From Megaustenia siamemsis (lineage: Eukaryota > Mollusca > Gastropoda > Stylommatophora > Ariophantidae): a stretch of 64,000 nucleotides of DNA. Both the position numbers and the translations under genes were made by a program. The notes beneath the pieces are model-generated. The model made no database searches. It worked only from the letters and a program-made list of their open reading frames with translations, and was not told where the DNA came from. The stretch covers positions 74,360,232 through 74,424,231 of the forward strand of contig JAVIAB010000041.1 in assembly GCA_032433765.1 (NCBI GenBank). Reading direction: 5' to 3'. Positions 34,345-46,397 of this stretch are shown here, in pieces (the first letter of the stretch is position 1; the number at the start of each line of letters is the position of its first letter).

Positions 34345-34786
34345 AATTTCAGGACTGTCGGTCAATATGGCGGATAGGCGACAGGGAACCGTTGAGGCAC
34401 TGTCTAAAAAGTGTTCCCTGTTGCAGTTTCCTCATATTTCAGGTACGGTTTGCTGCCGGAGCTACTGAGTAGTGCTCTGTGCACACCGTGAGCTGCGTAT
34501 TTCATCCGGATGGTGTTTCTATATTCTGATATCTTACGATGAATGATGATATCGTATGATGAAGGACCTTTCAGATGCGTTAAATGTCGGTGCTATAATA
34601 AGACTTATGTCTTTCGACGTGTGTTGTGTTTGCTACCATGGGGACTGCAGCTGCCTTTCTTTGTTTGGATATTCGTGAGATGATAATTCGGATGATTCCA
34701 CTGGCACGGGCGGTTGAGCAATTCTGGGTTTTTATTCGTTTTCAGTGATACCGGGGCCTTCGAATAATCATAACCATAACCATCTA
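34345..34786 (+). mobile_element. R1 copy
   Basis: Plus orientation, body from 'aaaagtgttccctgttgcag' to CGGGGCCTTC and a CATAACCATAACCAT tail. Confidence 0.75.
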
Positions 34787-35496
34787 AATTTCTTTAACTT
34801 AATATGAGTTTGATCTTTTTCACGCTAGAGTTAATGAACTATTGACCATGATTAGTAAGAGTTAAACAAATGTGGCTTCTCTGTCATGAGGAAGAATGAC
34901 ATTGCTAATGACAATTTAAAAAAATAAAGAAGAAAAAAGTGGTATGTTAACAGCTTTACGTGGTAATTAACATAATAAAAGTCGACATTTCGGCCAAGTA
35001 GGCCTTCTGCTGGAACAACAAACAACAACACAAAATATTTAAAGGATATATGCATATAATGTAATAATATATGCATATAATATAATATAAATAATGACAT
35101 TACTAACCTATTTGGTCTAAAAGAAAGAAATGCACAATAAACACGAAATGCATATATAGGAAATCCTGTATATTAGTGGACAGCAGAGCGAAAACAGATA
35201 ATGATTTTAAAAAGGAGAAAACCTGGCACGGCGGTCGCATTAAGGAGACATTAGGTATAAATTGAAGTTTACGAATGAGCAGATCAAGAGTGTACAAATG
35301 GAAGAATGTGATGAGCATCAATAAGTAAGGACAAATGACAAGCCAGCATAACGTTTATATAGCTCTAGTGTTTCATAAGTGACATTGAAAGTGACTGAAT
35401 TATACTGAAGTCATTCCACTTTAATTATCCTTAGTCGGTATTGTTGCTTCTTTCCAATACTATTGCACAAACAATGCACACCGCTTTAAGATGTTT
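34787..35496. other. Intron before CUB4
   Basis: Partly collinear with 4270-4800 before CUB1. It contains 'cgacatttcggccaagtaggccttctg' at about 34983-35010, which looks like the end of a repeat. No exon. Confidence 0.5.
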
Positions 35497-35817
35497 CTCA
35501 ACTAGATCATCGACATCAAGTTGTCGTGCTAGAGTCACATTCAAAATACTGAAGGCTTTACGTTGAAAAGTCGCTGAGAAAGCTGAAATAAAACATTCAC
35601 ACTTATGATGATTAGTCGTAACTCTTTAATACACAATTTTGTTCAGGTTTGCTTACAGTTTCACACAACATTTGATGCGATATACACACATTTTATTTTA
35701 CAGATGCAAGTGTCTCATTAAAAACATATATATATATATATTATCATTTACTTAATTGTGTACATCAGATGAAGTTGCGATTTATATAAAATATTCACAA
35801 TTCTGTCTCTTTTTCAG

Positions 35818-35899
35818 TTCAATGTAGAGATGTCAATCTACAGGCAGGTGTTACTGGCCAGTACATTACTTCACCTGGTTACCCCAACTATTATCCAAA
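35818..35899 (+). CDS. CUB exon A4 (start of CUB4, type I)
   Basis: 82 bp, phase 1 to 2, acceptor TTTTCAG, donor GTAAGC. It encodes VQCRDVNLQAGVTGQYITSP and then GYPNYYP. First cysteine present. Identical in protein to A5, with one silent difference. Confidence 0.92.
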
Positions 35900-36829
35900 G
35901 TAAGCAACATAATTACAACATGTCTGCAGTAAAAACAGACATTAAGAATCAATACTCAGCCACATATAAATTATAACTACTTAGAACACTGTCAAGTACA
36001 GCTGGCAATATCCCTCTCTGCATCTATCTTGGGACAAACATTTATTGGACTACTAATTCTGTATCTTCAATATGCTCTCCAACTATGCAGATTCCACAAT
36101 AATATGTGACCACAAATCTGGTCAGCAAGTGAAGAATTTAGCAGAAAATATGTGACAGCAAAAGTAACTTGAAAGCAAATGTGGAACATGGCATGATAAC
36201 GTAACTGGAGATCTGATTCTCAAGACTAGAACATCAAAGTATGGGATGTTATTTACATCAGCTCTTGTAACTGACATATCTTTGATGTGTGCAGATGATG
36301 GATTAAATGATCAGATTATTTGAAGTAGCAGTCGTATTGCAAAAATTTGGATACCGGCGCCCCTTGATTATTTGGAATAATTCCATTGCGCCCAGGGGCA
36401 CTAAAAGGTCGAGACCTGTTGCATTAGATGTTGGGTTCAATGATCAGACTATCTGAAGTGATGATGATGATGTGAAGTAGATGTCGTAATGCAAACATTT
36501 GGATGAGTGAACCAGGGCAAAAAAACTGTCAAAAAGATAATATAGGACTTTAAACTGAACAGTTCATGACAAAGATAACTATACCAATAATGAAACGGAA
36601 TGCATTTCATTTAGGAAATTATGTACAACTTTTATCTATAGTGGGCCGCATTTGCGTCGAAGTTAGTTTTCTTCACCACTAATTACAAGAGAGTTAAAGG
36701 CTTAAATATGTACACAAGAGCATACAAGTAAGGAGTTGCTGTAAATAATATTCAGGATGAAAAGAAAAAGCAATGTGGGTATGGTTAAAGTTGTACCAGC
36801 TGAGGGACGACACAAAATCAAACCTTGCG

Positions 36830-37057
36830 ACTCTATCAGCATTCGACAGGAACAATCGACATATATAGATATGTTTACGACAGTTTGGTCGGTGTTTGAT
36901 TCTGACAGAAGGCTTCCAGATTTACCCAGCCTTAAATGGGCAACGGATTTTTTTTTCCTGGGAAAGAAAAGCTATACGGGCGTAATACCGACCACATTAC
37001 TCCGACAATAATAACCTGAAGGTCAATAAAAAAATGTCTAGCACTAACACCATATCG
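36830..37057 (+). mobile_element. Old SINE-1 copy, interrupted at 37058
   Basis: The body landmarks CCTTAAATGGGCAACGGA, CTGGGAAAGAAAAGC and GTAATACCGACCACATTAC are present. The counterpart in copy 2 is 48400-48690, where the same SINE continues without the 1.07-kb insert. Confidence 0.75.
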
Positions 37058-38124
37058 TTATTTGGTTATGGAAGGCCCCGGTATCACTGCAAACGAATCA
37101 AAATCCATAATTGCTCAACCGCCCATGCCAGCGTCATCCGAATCTCATCTCCCAAACAAAGAAAGGCAACTGTAGTGCCCATCATAGCAGTCTCAGCGCA
37201 CGCCAAAAGACATAAGGCGAAACCGCGTAGAAAGTGAACACAGCCAACTGTTCCCTGTCATACGATATCATCATTCATGGAAAGCAATTGGAATATCGAA
37301 ACATAATCAAAACGGATGGGACACACAGCTCACGGTGTGCACAGAGCACTTAACTCAGTAGCTCCTGCAACAAGCCGGAATTGGAATATGAGGAAACTGC
37401 AACAATAAATACGTTTCATGCATAGCCTTCAATTGTTCCCGCCGCCTATCCACCATATATCGGGAGTTCACGTCCTCTTGAAAATGATGATCGTCGTATT
37501 ATTAAAAAATGTAGAGCGCTTGATGATGTTAGGCCATCGTTGTTGACTCCAATTCCGAACATATAGACACACAGTTAGTCGTCAGATTATCCCCGTCGTA
37601 CATCAAACAACCGACAGTAAGATTAATGTACGGCTGGTCTAGAGTCTAGAGATGTGCGATGAACCATTACAATGATGTAGCACACAAAAAATGTCGTACA
37701 CACAATTTCGCTCCCTTTCGATTTCTGATTACTCTAGTAAAAGCAGCCTAAGACGAACAAAACACTGTGCAAATTCCGTAAAGAGATAAAACTGCGGCTG
37801 ACGAAGTAGTTTACATTGATAAGTAACATGGAAATAATTTGCGTCAAGGAATTCCAACAACGGCCATGAACAGCACCAATTTGGCGTAAAGCGCAGATCA
37901 AGTCTAGACGTTGGAAGGTCGCACTCACAACACCTGATTTGTCAAAAAGGGACTGTTGCCGACGTACAACATCGCTTTAGCGGCGCAGATGTAATAAGAA
38001 GATCATCACTTTTTCTTTAACGCAGAAAAGTACAACGGAGAACCGAAATCAACCAGATCCCGAATGCACTTACTGCAGCGATCAAGAAAACGTGACATAG
38101 ATCACACCATCTTGCAACGGAAGT
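37058..38124 (-). mobile_element. R1-type insertion, 1067 bp, 10-bp TSD
   Basis: Flanked by CACCATATCG at 37048-37057 and 38125-38134. The other segmental copy has the empty site at about 48640. The left 380 bp are R1 with its tail at the left edge. The rest is not matched in the window, apart from a plus-strand stretch at about 38058 reading DPECTYCSDQEN, which resembles a LINE zinc-knuckle-type tail. It inserted after the duplication, or was lost precisely in copy 2 (less likely). Confidence 0.8.
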
Positions 38125-38424
38125 CACCATATCGCTAATCGCAGGCCTCTTTACTTTATTTTATATTCATATTACATCTTAATGCACGTATGCACAAATA
38201 GTAAAAATGTGATCAGAAATGGGAAAAAAAAAAGAATTTTGCTTCTAAAGATAGAAAAAAAAAGTGAACCATATTTGTCTGAATATTAGCTATCGACTTT
38301 TGTGAAATATTTGCTAAAGTTTATTTTACTTGGTATCAAGTGCTGGAAACCCTTCATTAAAAAACAAAATATGGGAAGCTCCCTGACAGCCACCTGGTTG
38401 AAGATACTGGAGCCACTTTGAACA

Positions 38425-38520
38425 TCTCCGTAGCTGAGTCGTTCACTCACTGCTGATTAAAGGATTCGGGTTCAACATGTGGACATTTCTTTTCCCGACC
38501 ATCAAGAGTTCGGGGCTGAT
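38425..38520 (+). mobile_element. tRNA-like SINE head (SINE-3)
   Basis: 'ccgtagctgagtcgttca' resembles box A and GGGTTCAAC resembles box B. The copy 2 counterpart at about 48945-49010 has only the second half. Weak. Confidence 0.4.
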
Positions 38521-38630
38521 CATCATCATCATCATTATCATCATCATCATCAAGTAACACGCATACTGGATGAGGTGGTAATGTCTCTCCACCACCGTCT
38601 ATATTTACAGTTGTTTATCAATATCATCAA
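38521..38630 (-). mobile_element. LINE-C-type 3' terminus with ATC tail
   Basis: One unit of the sequence that is tandemly repeated about 17 times at 49020-50515 in copy 2: ATC repeat, AAGTAACACGCATACTGGAT, then GTCTCTCCACCACCGTC and ATTTACAGTTGTTTATC. Confidence 0.8.
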
Positions 38631-38631
38631 G

Positions 38632-40697
38632 TTAAATTTAGATTTACTAAAATCAGACAAGAAACTGCAAGACAAATATAAAATTAGAATTCAGAACCGG
38701 TAATAGAGAAGATACAAAGCATTGATGAACAGTGGGAAATGCTAAAAGAGTAAATGCAACAAACATCAAAGAGTTCATACCACCAGTGAGGACAAATTCA
38801 AGGAAGAAATGGATGACAGATGATATTTTGCAGCTAATGGATACAAGAAGAAGATATAAAGAAAATAAAGATGAGTATAAGAGGTTAAATAAAAAAATTG
38901 TTGTAAAATGCAATGAAGCAAAAGAAGCATGGCTAAAAGAGAGATGCAAAGAAATCGAATTGCAACATTAAGGAGATGCTAAAGCTATATACAAAAAATT
39001 GAGAAATTAACAGGAAGATAAACGCAATCAAAAACTGTATGTTTAAGATCAAAGAAAGGAGAACTGTTGATTGATCAAGAAAACATAAAGGAACGATGGA
39101 CAGAATACATTAAAGATCTTTATAATGATGAACGAACAGAAGTAAATATTAAGAATAATGGAGAAAAACCAGAAATACTCAGAAAAGAAGTGGAAGACGC
39201 CTTGCGCAATATGAAAGCAGGAAAATCTCCTGGACCAGATAATATAACTAAAGAAAAGATTGAACCATGGGTGATTTTGGAATAGAAATAATAACAAAAA
39301 TATTGAATGATATCTACAACAGCGGATATATACCAGACGACATGCTCAAATCAATATTCATAGCTCTAACAAAGAAATCGGCTGCGATTGAATGCGATGA
39401 TCATCGCACAATAAGCCTTATGAGTCATATGACTAAAATATTACTAAGAATCATCATGCGAAGAGTGCGAAACAAAATCAGTCCAGAAATTAGCGATGAG
39501 CAGTGTGGTTTTGTTAGAGATAAAGGAACAAGCAATGCCATTTATATCATAAGATCTTTAGTAGAAAGAGCCATAGAGGTGAAAACAGATCTATACCTGT
39601 GTTTCATAGATTACACCAAGGCATTTGACAAAGTAAAGCATCAAGAAATAATCAACATTTTAGAAAGCATAAACATATACATCAAAGATCTAAGAATAAT
39701 AAAGAACACGTACTGGCAACAAACAGCGGCCATAAGAACTGGAAACCAATTGGGAATGTTTCAACAACAAAAAAACAGGGTGTTAGACAAGGTTGTGTGC
39801 TGTCACCAGAGTTGTTTAATATTTATAGTGAGATTATTTTAAAGTCCATAAGGGGCATGCCTGGAATAAAAATTGGAGGTCATAATATAAATATTCTAAT
39901 GTATTCTGATGATACAGCCTTAATCGCTAAGAGTGAAAATGAGTTACAAGAAATGTTGGACATTATAGTGAAGGAAAGCAAAAATAAAGGACTCAGCCTT
40001 AATAGCAAAAAGACAGAGGTAATGGTAACAACAAGAAAAAAGACATCACCTCAGTGTAAAATAAAGACAAGTGGAACAATATTAAAACAGGTAAATGAAT
40101 TTAAATATTTGGGAACTTTGTTAACCTCAGACGGAAGATGTACAAGGGATTGTACAAAAGAGGTGAGATGCAGAATTGCTCAGGCAATAGCAGCTTTCCA
40201 AAAAATGAGGAAAATACTATGCAATCCATTTTTGACAATAGAAACAAGAAAAAGAGTTCTTAAATGTTACGTAGAGCCAGTCTTAACATATGGATGCGAA
40301 TCATGGACAATAGGACAACAGACAAGAAAATCACTGGAGTCTGTAGAAATACGGTTTTACAGAAGAATGTTGAGAATACCATGCACAGCTAAGAAGAGTA
40401 ATGAGGAGGTTCTGAGAGAGGTCAAAGCAAATAGAGAGCTGATTTCCAATGTTAGGAAGAGACAATCATCATTTTTTGGCCATGTAATGAGAAGAGAACA
40501 ACATGAATATATTGTGACAACTGGAAAATTGAGGGACGAAGAGATAGAGGGAAGCAAAGAGAAAAAATAACAGACAGTTTAAGAGTATGTCTTGGCAGAA
40601 GGTCAACAAAAGAAATTATAAATAGCTGCCGAGATCGACGGTTGTGGAGAGACATGATCACCTACGCCAGTAGGCCTGGTACCCTAATGATGATGAT
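38632..40697 (+). mobile_element. LINE-C, longest copy (linker, RT, tail; no endonuclease)
   Basis: Landmarks in order: KLQDKYKIRIQNR; KKWMTDDILQLMDTRRRYKE; NMKAGKSPGPDNITKEKIE; ISDEQCGFVRDKGTSNAIY; LCFIDYTKAFDKVKHQEIIN (RT motif A); [38 protein letters not shown] (YSDD in place of YADD); YLGTLLTSDGRCT; YGCESWTIGQQTRKSLESVE; SSFFGHVMRREQHEY. The 3' end is GATGATGATGATG at 40697. Frame breaks near 38970, 39284 and 39780 inactivate it. Absent from copy 2. Confidence 0.9.
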
Positions 40698-40699
40698 GA

Positions 40700-40922
40700 T
40701 GAGTTATTCGATTAGCACATGATCTGTTCTTCCTAAAACCTGCTTATTCATCTCTCAAATGTTTCTCTATGTCCTCTTTTAGTCTCTCCAGAATGATTCT
40801 GCCTAATATTTTTCCTGGCACTGATAGTAGCATAATTCCCCTATAATTTGTGCACTCCTGTAAACTTCCTTTCTTTGGTAGTATGATCATATAACCTTCT
40901 TTCAAGTCTTTAGGTATTTCTT
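40700..40922 (-). mobile_element. LINE-A RT fragment (5' part of a chimera)
   Basis: Matches the reverse complement of about 56980-57190 in LINE-A (RT start, IPKDW to EKHLRDEQAGFRKNRS region). It joins LINE-F endonuclease sequence at 40923. The same junction occurs in copy 2 at about 58700. Confidence 0.8.
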
Positions 40923-41315
40923 CCGCATTTTTATTCTTATCTGTTCATCTACTGGAATGTGGCCACGATTGCAATCTGCACCTGGCCATGTTTTGACAAA
41001 GGTTAGCCCATTCCTGAATCTTCTCTGTACCAGTATAAATTCACTTTGATTGTGTACCTTTTTTGTCTGGGTTTTTGCCATGACCATAGTCACCTAGGGT
41101 GTTGCTTGAACCAGGTGTTTCCTATAATCGTATCATGTCTCTTTGCACAATATATCAATCTATCCATTTTGTCACTCGTCTCTCCAAGGCCATGTCCTCC
41201 AATCACATTTTGCACTTTAGCTGTTCATATCTTTGGTTTGAAATATCATAAAATAATAGTTATATCTTGGGATTTACATCATCCCATGGTCATCTCTAGC
41301 TCGTTGTAAAACATA
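40923..41315 (-). mobile_element. LINE-F endonuclease fragment
   Basis: The minus strand reads SEFILVQRRFRNGLTFVKTW, then PGADCNRGHIPVDEQIRIKM, and further upstream IIGNTWFKQHPR-type sequence. Same family as 29150-29640. The counterpart is 58700-59086. Confidence 0.75.
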
Positions 41316-41450
41316 CATATACATGCTACAGATAGACATCATGATAATTGTTTTATTAGCTATTGAGTTTATTTTTTCTTGGGGAATTGTCCTCCATTAA
41401 TAATCGTGTTATTTATAGCACAAATGTTTATTTCTAACTTCTCTTTCCAG

Positions 41451-41569
41451 TAATGTAGACTGCCAGTGGCACATCTCAACTTTATCATCAAAGCTGATTA
41501 TATTGACAGTGTTGAGTTTTAGCACAGAGGGATCATCATGCAATTATGACTATGTGGCTGTTTATGATG
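41451..41569 (+). CDS. CUB exon B4 (middle of CUB4)
   Basis: 119 bp, phase 2 to 1, acceptor TTTCCAG, donor GTACTG. It encodes NVDCQWHISTLSSKLIILTV, then LSFSTEGSSCNYDYVAVYDG. Cysteines two and three, Trp, Glu and YD present. Identical in protein to B5, with one silent difference. Confidence 0.92.
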
Positions 41570-41689
41570 GTACTGTATTCAAGCAGATTTGATTATTAAT
41601 GTTTTTGTTTTCATGGCTTAAGAAACTTTATATTTCTATTATACTACATTTTTAATAATAATATTAATATATGTTCGAAACAGCCATAC

Positions 41690-42587
41690 TCTCTCTCTCT
41701 CTCTGCGTTCAGGACTCAATCAGAGTAAGGATTCCAGACTCTCATATGAAGTCAGCTGTCAGGCTAAGTGTGTTGATCGCCCCCACAGACAGAACATCAC
41801 AATTAGAGTCTGTCAGATCCACTCTGACTGAACACCCATTAATACGTTGCACTGTGTTCTGCGCCAGTGGCCCAGTGCATCCGATTTCAGCCAGCATTTT
41901 ATTCGGGTTTGCTTTCCCTAGCCTTTGATTGTCCCCAATCTTCCTGCAAGGCAGCAGATGATCTTTTCTGTAGGGGGATTCTGCCCTTAGATGGTAGGCC
42001 CTCCCAGGTTTACGAGCACCATCTGCCCGAGTCACTAGAGGTGACTAACACAAACATACACACACAAAGATGTGAGATGTGACTAACACAGACATACACA
42101 CACAAAGATGTGAGATGTGACTAACACAGACATGCACACACAAAGATATGAGATATGACTAACACAGACATGCACACAGCGATACGAGGCATGACTAACA
42201 CTGACACACATCAAGATATATGACACATAACTAACATAAACATGCACATAAAGATATGAGATATAACTGACATTGACATGCACACACAAAGATATGAGAT
42301 ATGACTAACATAGACATGCACACAAAGATAAGAGATATGACTAACATAGATATGCACACACAAAGATATGAGATATGACTAACATAAACATGCACACAAA
42401 GATATGAGATATCACTAACCCAGACATGCACACACAAAGATATGACATATGACTAACACTGGTACACACTAAGATATGAGATATGACTAAACACAGACAC
42501 ACATAAAGATATGAGACATGATTAACACGGACACACCGAGATATGAGATATGACTAACATGACACACAAAACAAGATATGAGCCATG
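41690..42587. mobile_element. 898-bp insertion with 9-bp TSD and a minisatellite tail
   Basis: CAGCCATAC flanks it at 41681-41689 and 42588-42596. Copy 2 has the empty site at 59467-59475. The left 350 bp are GC-richer and unclassified. The right 550 bp are a degenerate 34-39 bp tandem repeat (GACTAACACAGACATGCACA, AAAGATATGAGATAT), apparently an expanded tail. Confidence 0.85.
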
Positions 42588-42654
42588 CAGCCATACAGTT
42601 CAGTACCAGTGTTAATGAGCAGTGCTAATAGACATAACGTAAATTTAAATATAC

Positions 42655-42659
42655 AGAGA

Positions 42660-42718
<59 letters not shown>
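42655..42718. repeat. (TA)n microsatellite
   Basis: Copy 1 version of a run also present at 59528-59570 in copy 2, with a different length. Confidence 0.95.
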
Positions 42719-42720
<2 letters not shown>

Positions 42721-42944
42721 CAAAAGTATACATTTTGAATAAAAAATATACATAATAGTTGCACATTTTATGCTGAAAATATCAACAACATGATTTTTGT
42801 TATACTGCTGTTCCTAATTCTTTTGTATTGCCCCTAAATGTGATTGTCAGCAAATAATTTGTTTACATTTGATAACTTAAGTGTGTTTGGCATGTACAAA
42901 TGCAATTTTGTAAATTTTTAAAAATATTTATTGTATTAATCATC

Positions 42945-43440
42945 ATTATCAAGTACAGTGCCTGCTGGAGTAGGTGAACATGTCTCTGCACAACTTTCGA
43001 TCTCGGCAGTTATTTATCATTTCTGTTGTTGACCTTCTGCCAAGCCATTCTCTTAAGCTGTCTTGTATTTTTTCTCTTTGCTTCTCTCTATCTCTTCGTC
43101 CCTTCATTTTCCTAGTTGTTAAAATATATTCTGTTCTCTTCTCACTACATGGCCAAACAAATTATAATTTTTTACTTTCTAAATATTGGAAATTAGATCT
43201 CCTTTTGCTTTGGCCTCTTTCAGAACGTTTTCATTAATCTTCTTAGCTGTACATGGTATTCTAAATATTCTTCTGTAACGCCATATTTCTACAGACTCCA
43301 GTGATTTTCTTGTCTGTTGTCCTTTTGTCCATGATTCACATCCATATGTTAAGACTGGCTATACATAACATTTAAGAACCCTTTTTCTTGTTTCTATTGT
43401 CAAAAATGGATTACATAGTATCTTACTTATGTTTGGAAAG
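42945..43440 (-). mobile_element. LINE-C copy, 3' part
   Basis: ATCATTATCAAG tail then the reverse of the post-RT tail. The paired copy is at 59810-60320, so it predates the segmental duplication. Confidence 0.82.
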
Positions 43441-43733
43441 CTGCTTTTGCCTGAGATTATTGTAATAATACCCGATGTAAACCACCATTCAATTCATTAC
43501 CTATTTTAATGAGTAGATCTATTTTATACATAATAAGTTTTTATTTTATTTAATGAAAACAATATTTTTTTAAAATAATTATTACATTTCAATTTAAAGG
43601 GAATGCTGTAATATTTAGTGTTGAAAAATATGTGATTTAAAGCAGTAATATTTACAGTAGGGAACTCCAAATGTAAGATAAACCAAGATACTTCACCTAC
43701 ACAACATCTTTTATTCCTTTCTGACCATCTCAG

Positions 43734-43892
43734 GCAGCAGCAGCTCCTCTACAAGACTACAATTATTGTGTGGCCAGGTTTATTTGACACAAATCACGAG
43801 CACTGGCCCCTACATGACTATTGTGTTTCATTCTGATTCTTCTAATACCAACACAGGATTCAGGTTACAATACACATCTGTTGATATTGCAG
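43734..43892 (+). CDS. CUB exon C4 (end of CUB4)
   Basis: 159 bp, phase 1-1, acceptor CATCTCAG, donor GTAATG. It encodes SSSSSTRLQLLCGQVYLTQI, then TSTGPYMTIVFHSDSSNTNT and GFRLQYTSVDIA. Fourth cysteine and FHSD present. The first 107 bases are identical to C5, while the last 52 differ at nine positions. Confidence 0.92.
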
Positions 43893-44179
43893 GTAATGTC
43901 ATTAGCAGGTACAAGTATATTTTTTTCAGAAATGACTACAATTATGATGTGGCTCCCATTACTATCTTCTGACATTAGATCACTTTTATGTGCCAAGCTC
44001 ATACAATCTCCCATGTGCAGTGAATGTGAAAATACCACAATACAGGGAATACTTTTATGTCACCAGCAACATCACTCTTTTAATGTTATCAAATGCCACA
44101 CAAGGATACACATTACGTCTTGCTATTATTTCATGTTTCACACTGTAACCTCAATCGAAATTACTGAGTTAATATATGC

Positions 44180-44480
44180 TATGGAGGCGAAGGCGCGCCT
44201 CACAGCACCAGAGCTGGAAGTTGTCAGCGACCCACAGCCTATGGCTTGCCCAAGGATCAATGATTGATAACCATTCAGACCATGCTCCACCTCTCCACGG
44301 TGCCTCTAGTAACAGACTAACCTATCTAGTCTGGCTAAGCGTGCAGGGATCGCAGAGGGATGACAACCCGGTACTCAAAAATGACGTGCTGAAGTCGGAT
44401 GTTTTGGGCCAAAAGGCGCAAATATAACAGTTATACTGCAAACCACAACACAACGCAGACACACCCACTTAACGTCCTTT
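44180..44480 (+). mobile_element. R2 copy, absent from copy 2
   Basis: It interrupts sequence that is continuous in copy 2 (about 61262-61290). It shares 'ccggtactcaaaaatga', 'gggccaaaaggcgcaa' and 'aacgtccttttaa' with 23330-23455. No clear TSD. Confidence 0.6.
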
Positions 44481-45132
44481 TAAGGGCGGATGATGAAAAA
44501 GAATTCTATTGTCTACTATAATAGTCTAGAATAATTTAGTCATTGGGCGAACACAAGCAAGCAAGCATACCTGCTGTCTTTGCTTCTCTAATCAGTGTTC
44601 TTTCTAGTCACATTCTAGCAAGGAAACTTTCACTCTAGTTCGGTCTTGCTTTGTGATGATCTGGCTATTTATTCTCATAACATCACTATCATATGCTCAC
44701 CACTACATTTTTAATTATGTGGACATGAATAAGGTTTCTACCTATGTGGGCTCTTCCCATATTTCTGAAGCTATTCTTGTATTCATTCACTGTTACATAG
44801 GCTGCCAGTATTTTCTTTATGATGTCTCAATATTTGAAATCAAAACAGTTTAAGCATGTGTGCATGCAACTGTGTACTTGTTCTTTTATTTATTGTCAAA
44901 AACGGACAATCCACTTAAAGACTCTTATGCCTGGTAGCTCAGATACCGAGTGACAATGTGAGCTGGTCTCTAAATCAAACACATTATGTCTTGTAAGAGT
45001 CCAAACACAAGGATTGAGGCTGATAAATGGCTGATGACAAAGACTATTTAATAATAAAACATGTTACATTTGTTATAGGCGAAACCTCAAAAGGCATAAG
45101 AGGGTTAATCATAGTATTGTTCCATGACCAAC

Positions 45133-45340
45133 GTATCATCATTAACGGCCGTCTCCGCATCGAAGGTTGGCTACCATGGAGCGCCATTCCAATCTGTCTC
45201 TTGGTTTGATGGTGCAGATTGTCATAGGTTGACTTGTCCATCTTTTGATGTTACTCGTCCATGGTCTGCCTCTACCTCTTGGTCTGCCTCTACCTCTATT
45301 ACCTTCTATTTTCCCTTCCAATATTAATTTTATTAGGCTG
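45133..45340 (-). mobile_element. LINE-B 3' fragment
   Basis: A CATCATTAA tail start and the reverse of the final tail segment ([35 protein letters not shown] on the minus strand). A short internal duplication lies at 45260-45295. Confidence 0.75.
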
Positions 45341-46042
45341 GCTATCCAACACAAAAATAACATGCACAAGAAATTGTTGATACTGACTGATGCAATGTCA
45401 GTCTTAACAGCTCTAAAACACCAAACCCCCCCCCCTTCCGGAAAGGTGAGCTAAATGACTTGAGAACAACCCTAGACCAACTGTGCAGTAACTTCCAGAG
45501 TGTGGTAATCCAGTGGATACCATCACATTGTAATATACACGGAAATGAATGCACAGACAAATATTCGCTAATGAAGGAGGGAGATTACAACAGAAGAACC
45601 ATCTGGTTACCTACGATGAAGCCAAAGCCATCATCGAAGGCCAGTACCATGAAACATGGAAACAAGAACACCCAAAGTATAACGAGAGAGACGGATACCT
45701 CCAACTATTAAGGAGAGATCAAGTCATCATACTTCGCCTACGCATTGGTCATAACAGACGGAGAAACCACATCTTCACCAAACTCAAAATAGGAACTACC
45801 AGCCTATGTCACTGTACCCTGGATAGCATGACAACAAATCATGTTCTACAGGATTGCCCCCAGTACACAGTCCTAAGAAGGACAATGTGGTCCACACCCA
45901 CCTCCCTGGAAGAGAAACAATACGGGGCAACCGATTCACTTAAACAAACAGCTGACTTCATAAGAGAGTCCGGAATCCTAGTCAGAATGACCATGAAAGC
46001 AGAAGAAGAAGAAGAATATCATTGGACAAAGAGTAAACACTG
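45341..46042 (+). mobile_element. LINE-H RNase H and C-terminal fragment
   Basis: Plus-strand frames: HKKLLILTDAMSVLTALKHQ (RNase H 'TDS' type motif), VVIQWIPSHCNIHGNECTDK (the W.P.H..I.GNE motif), then LRRDQVIILRLRIGHNRRRN, IGTTSLCHCTLDSMTTNHVL and QDCPQY, a C/H-rich tail typical of I or Jockey-type LINEs. A poly-C stretch at 45426-45434 shifts the frame. It fills the junction between the two segmental copies. Confidence 0.78.
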
Positions 46043-46285
46043 ATGCTTCTCAACTAGATCATCTACATCAAATTGTCCTGCTAGAGTCCATTCACAACGC
46101 TGTGTGGTTTACGTTGAAAAGTCGTTGAGAAAGCTGAAATAAAGTCTTCACACGCTATAATGATTAGACATAACTCATTAACAATTTTGTTCGGGTTTGC
46201 ATACAGTTTCACACAACATGTGATACGATATACACGCATTTTATTTTACAGATGCATGTGTATCATTAAATAAATATATATATGT

Positions 46286-46324
<39 letters not shown>

Positions 46325-46397
46325 CATTTACCTAATTGTGTACATCAGATGGAGTTGCGATTTATATAAAATATTCACAATTCTGTATCTTTTTCAG

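Larger units (their letters stand above)
35497..45131. repeat. Segmental tandem duplication, copy 1 (carries CUB4)
   Basis: Closely matches 46047-61835 with the same exon order. Collinear blocks are 35497-38630 with 46047-49110 (interrupted) and 40700-45131 with 58485-61835. Private to copy 1: an R1-type insert (37058-38124), a LINE-C copy (38632-40697), an 898-bp insert (41690-42587) and an R2 segment (about 44180-44570). Confidence 0.9.

Noticed and set aside
41742..42035. 97-codon minus-strand frame in the 898-bp insert
   Set aside because: No recognisable domain and no second copy; it may be chance in GC-richer DNA.
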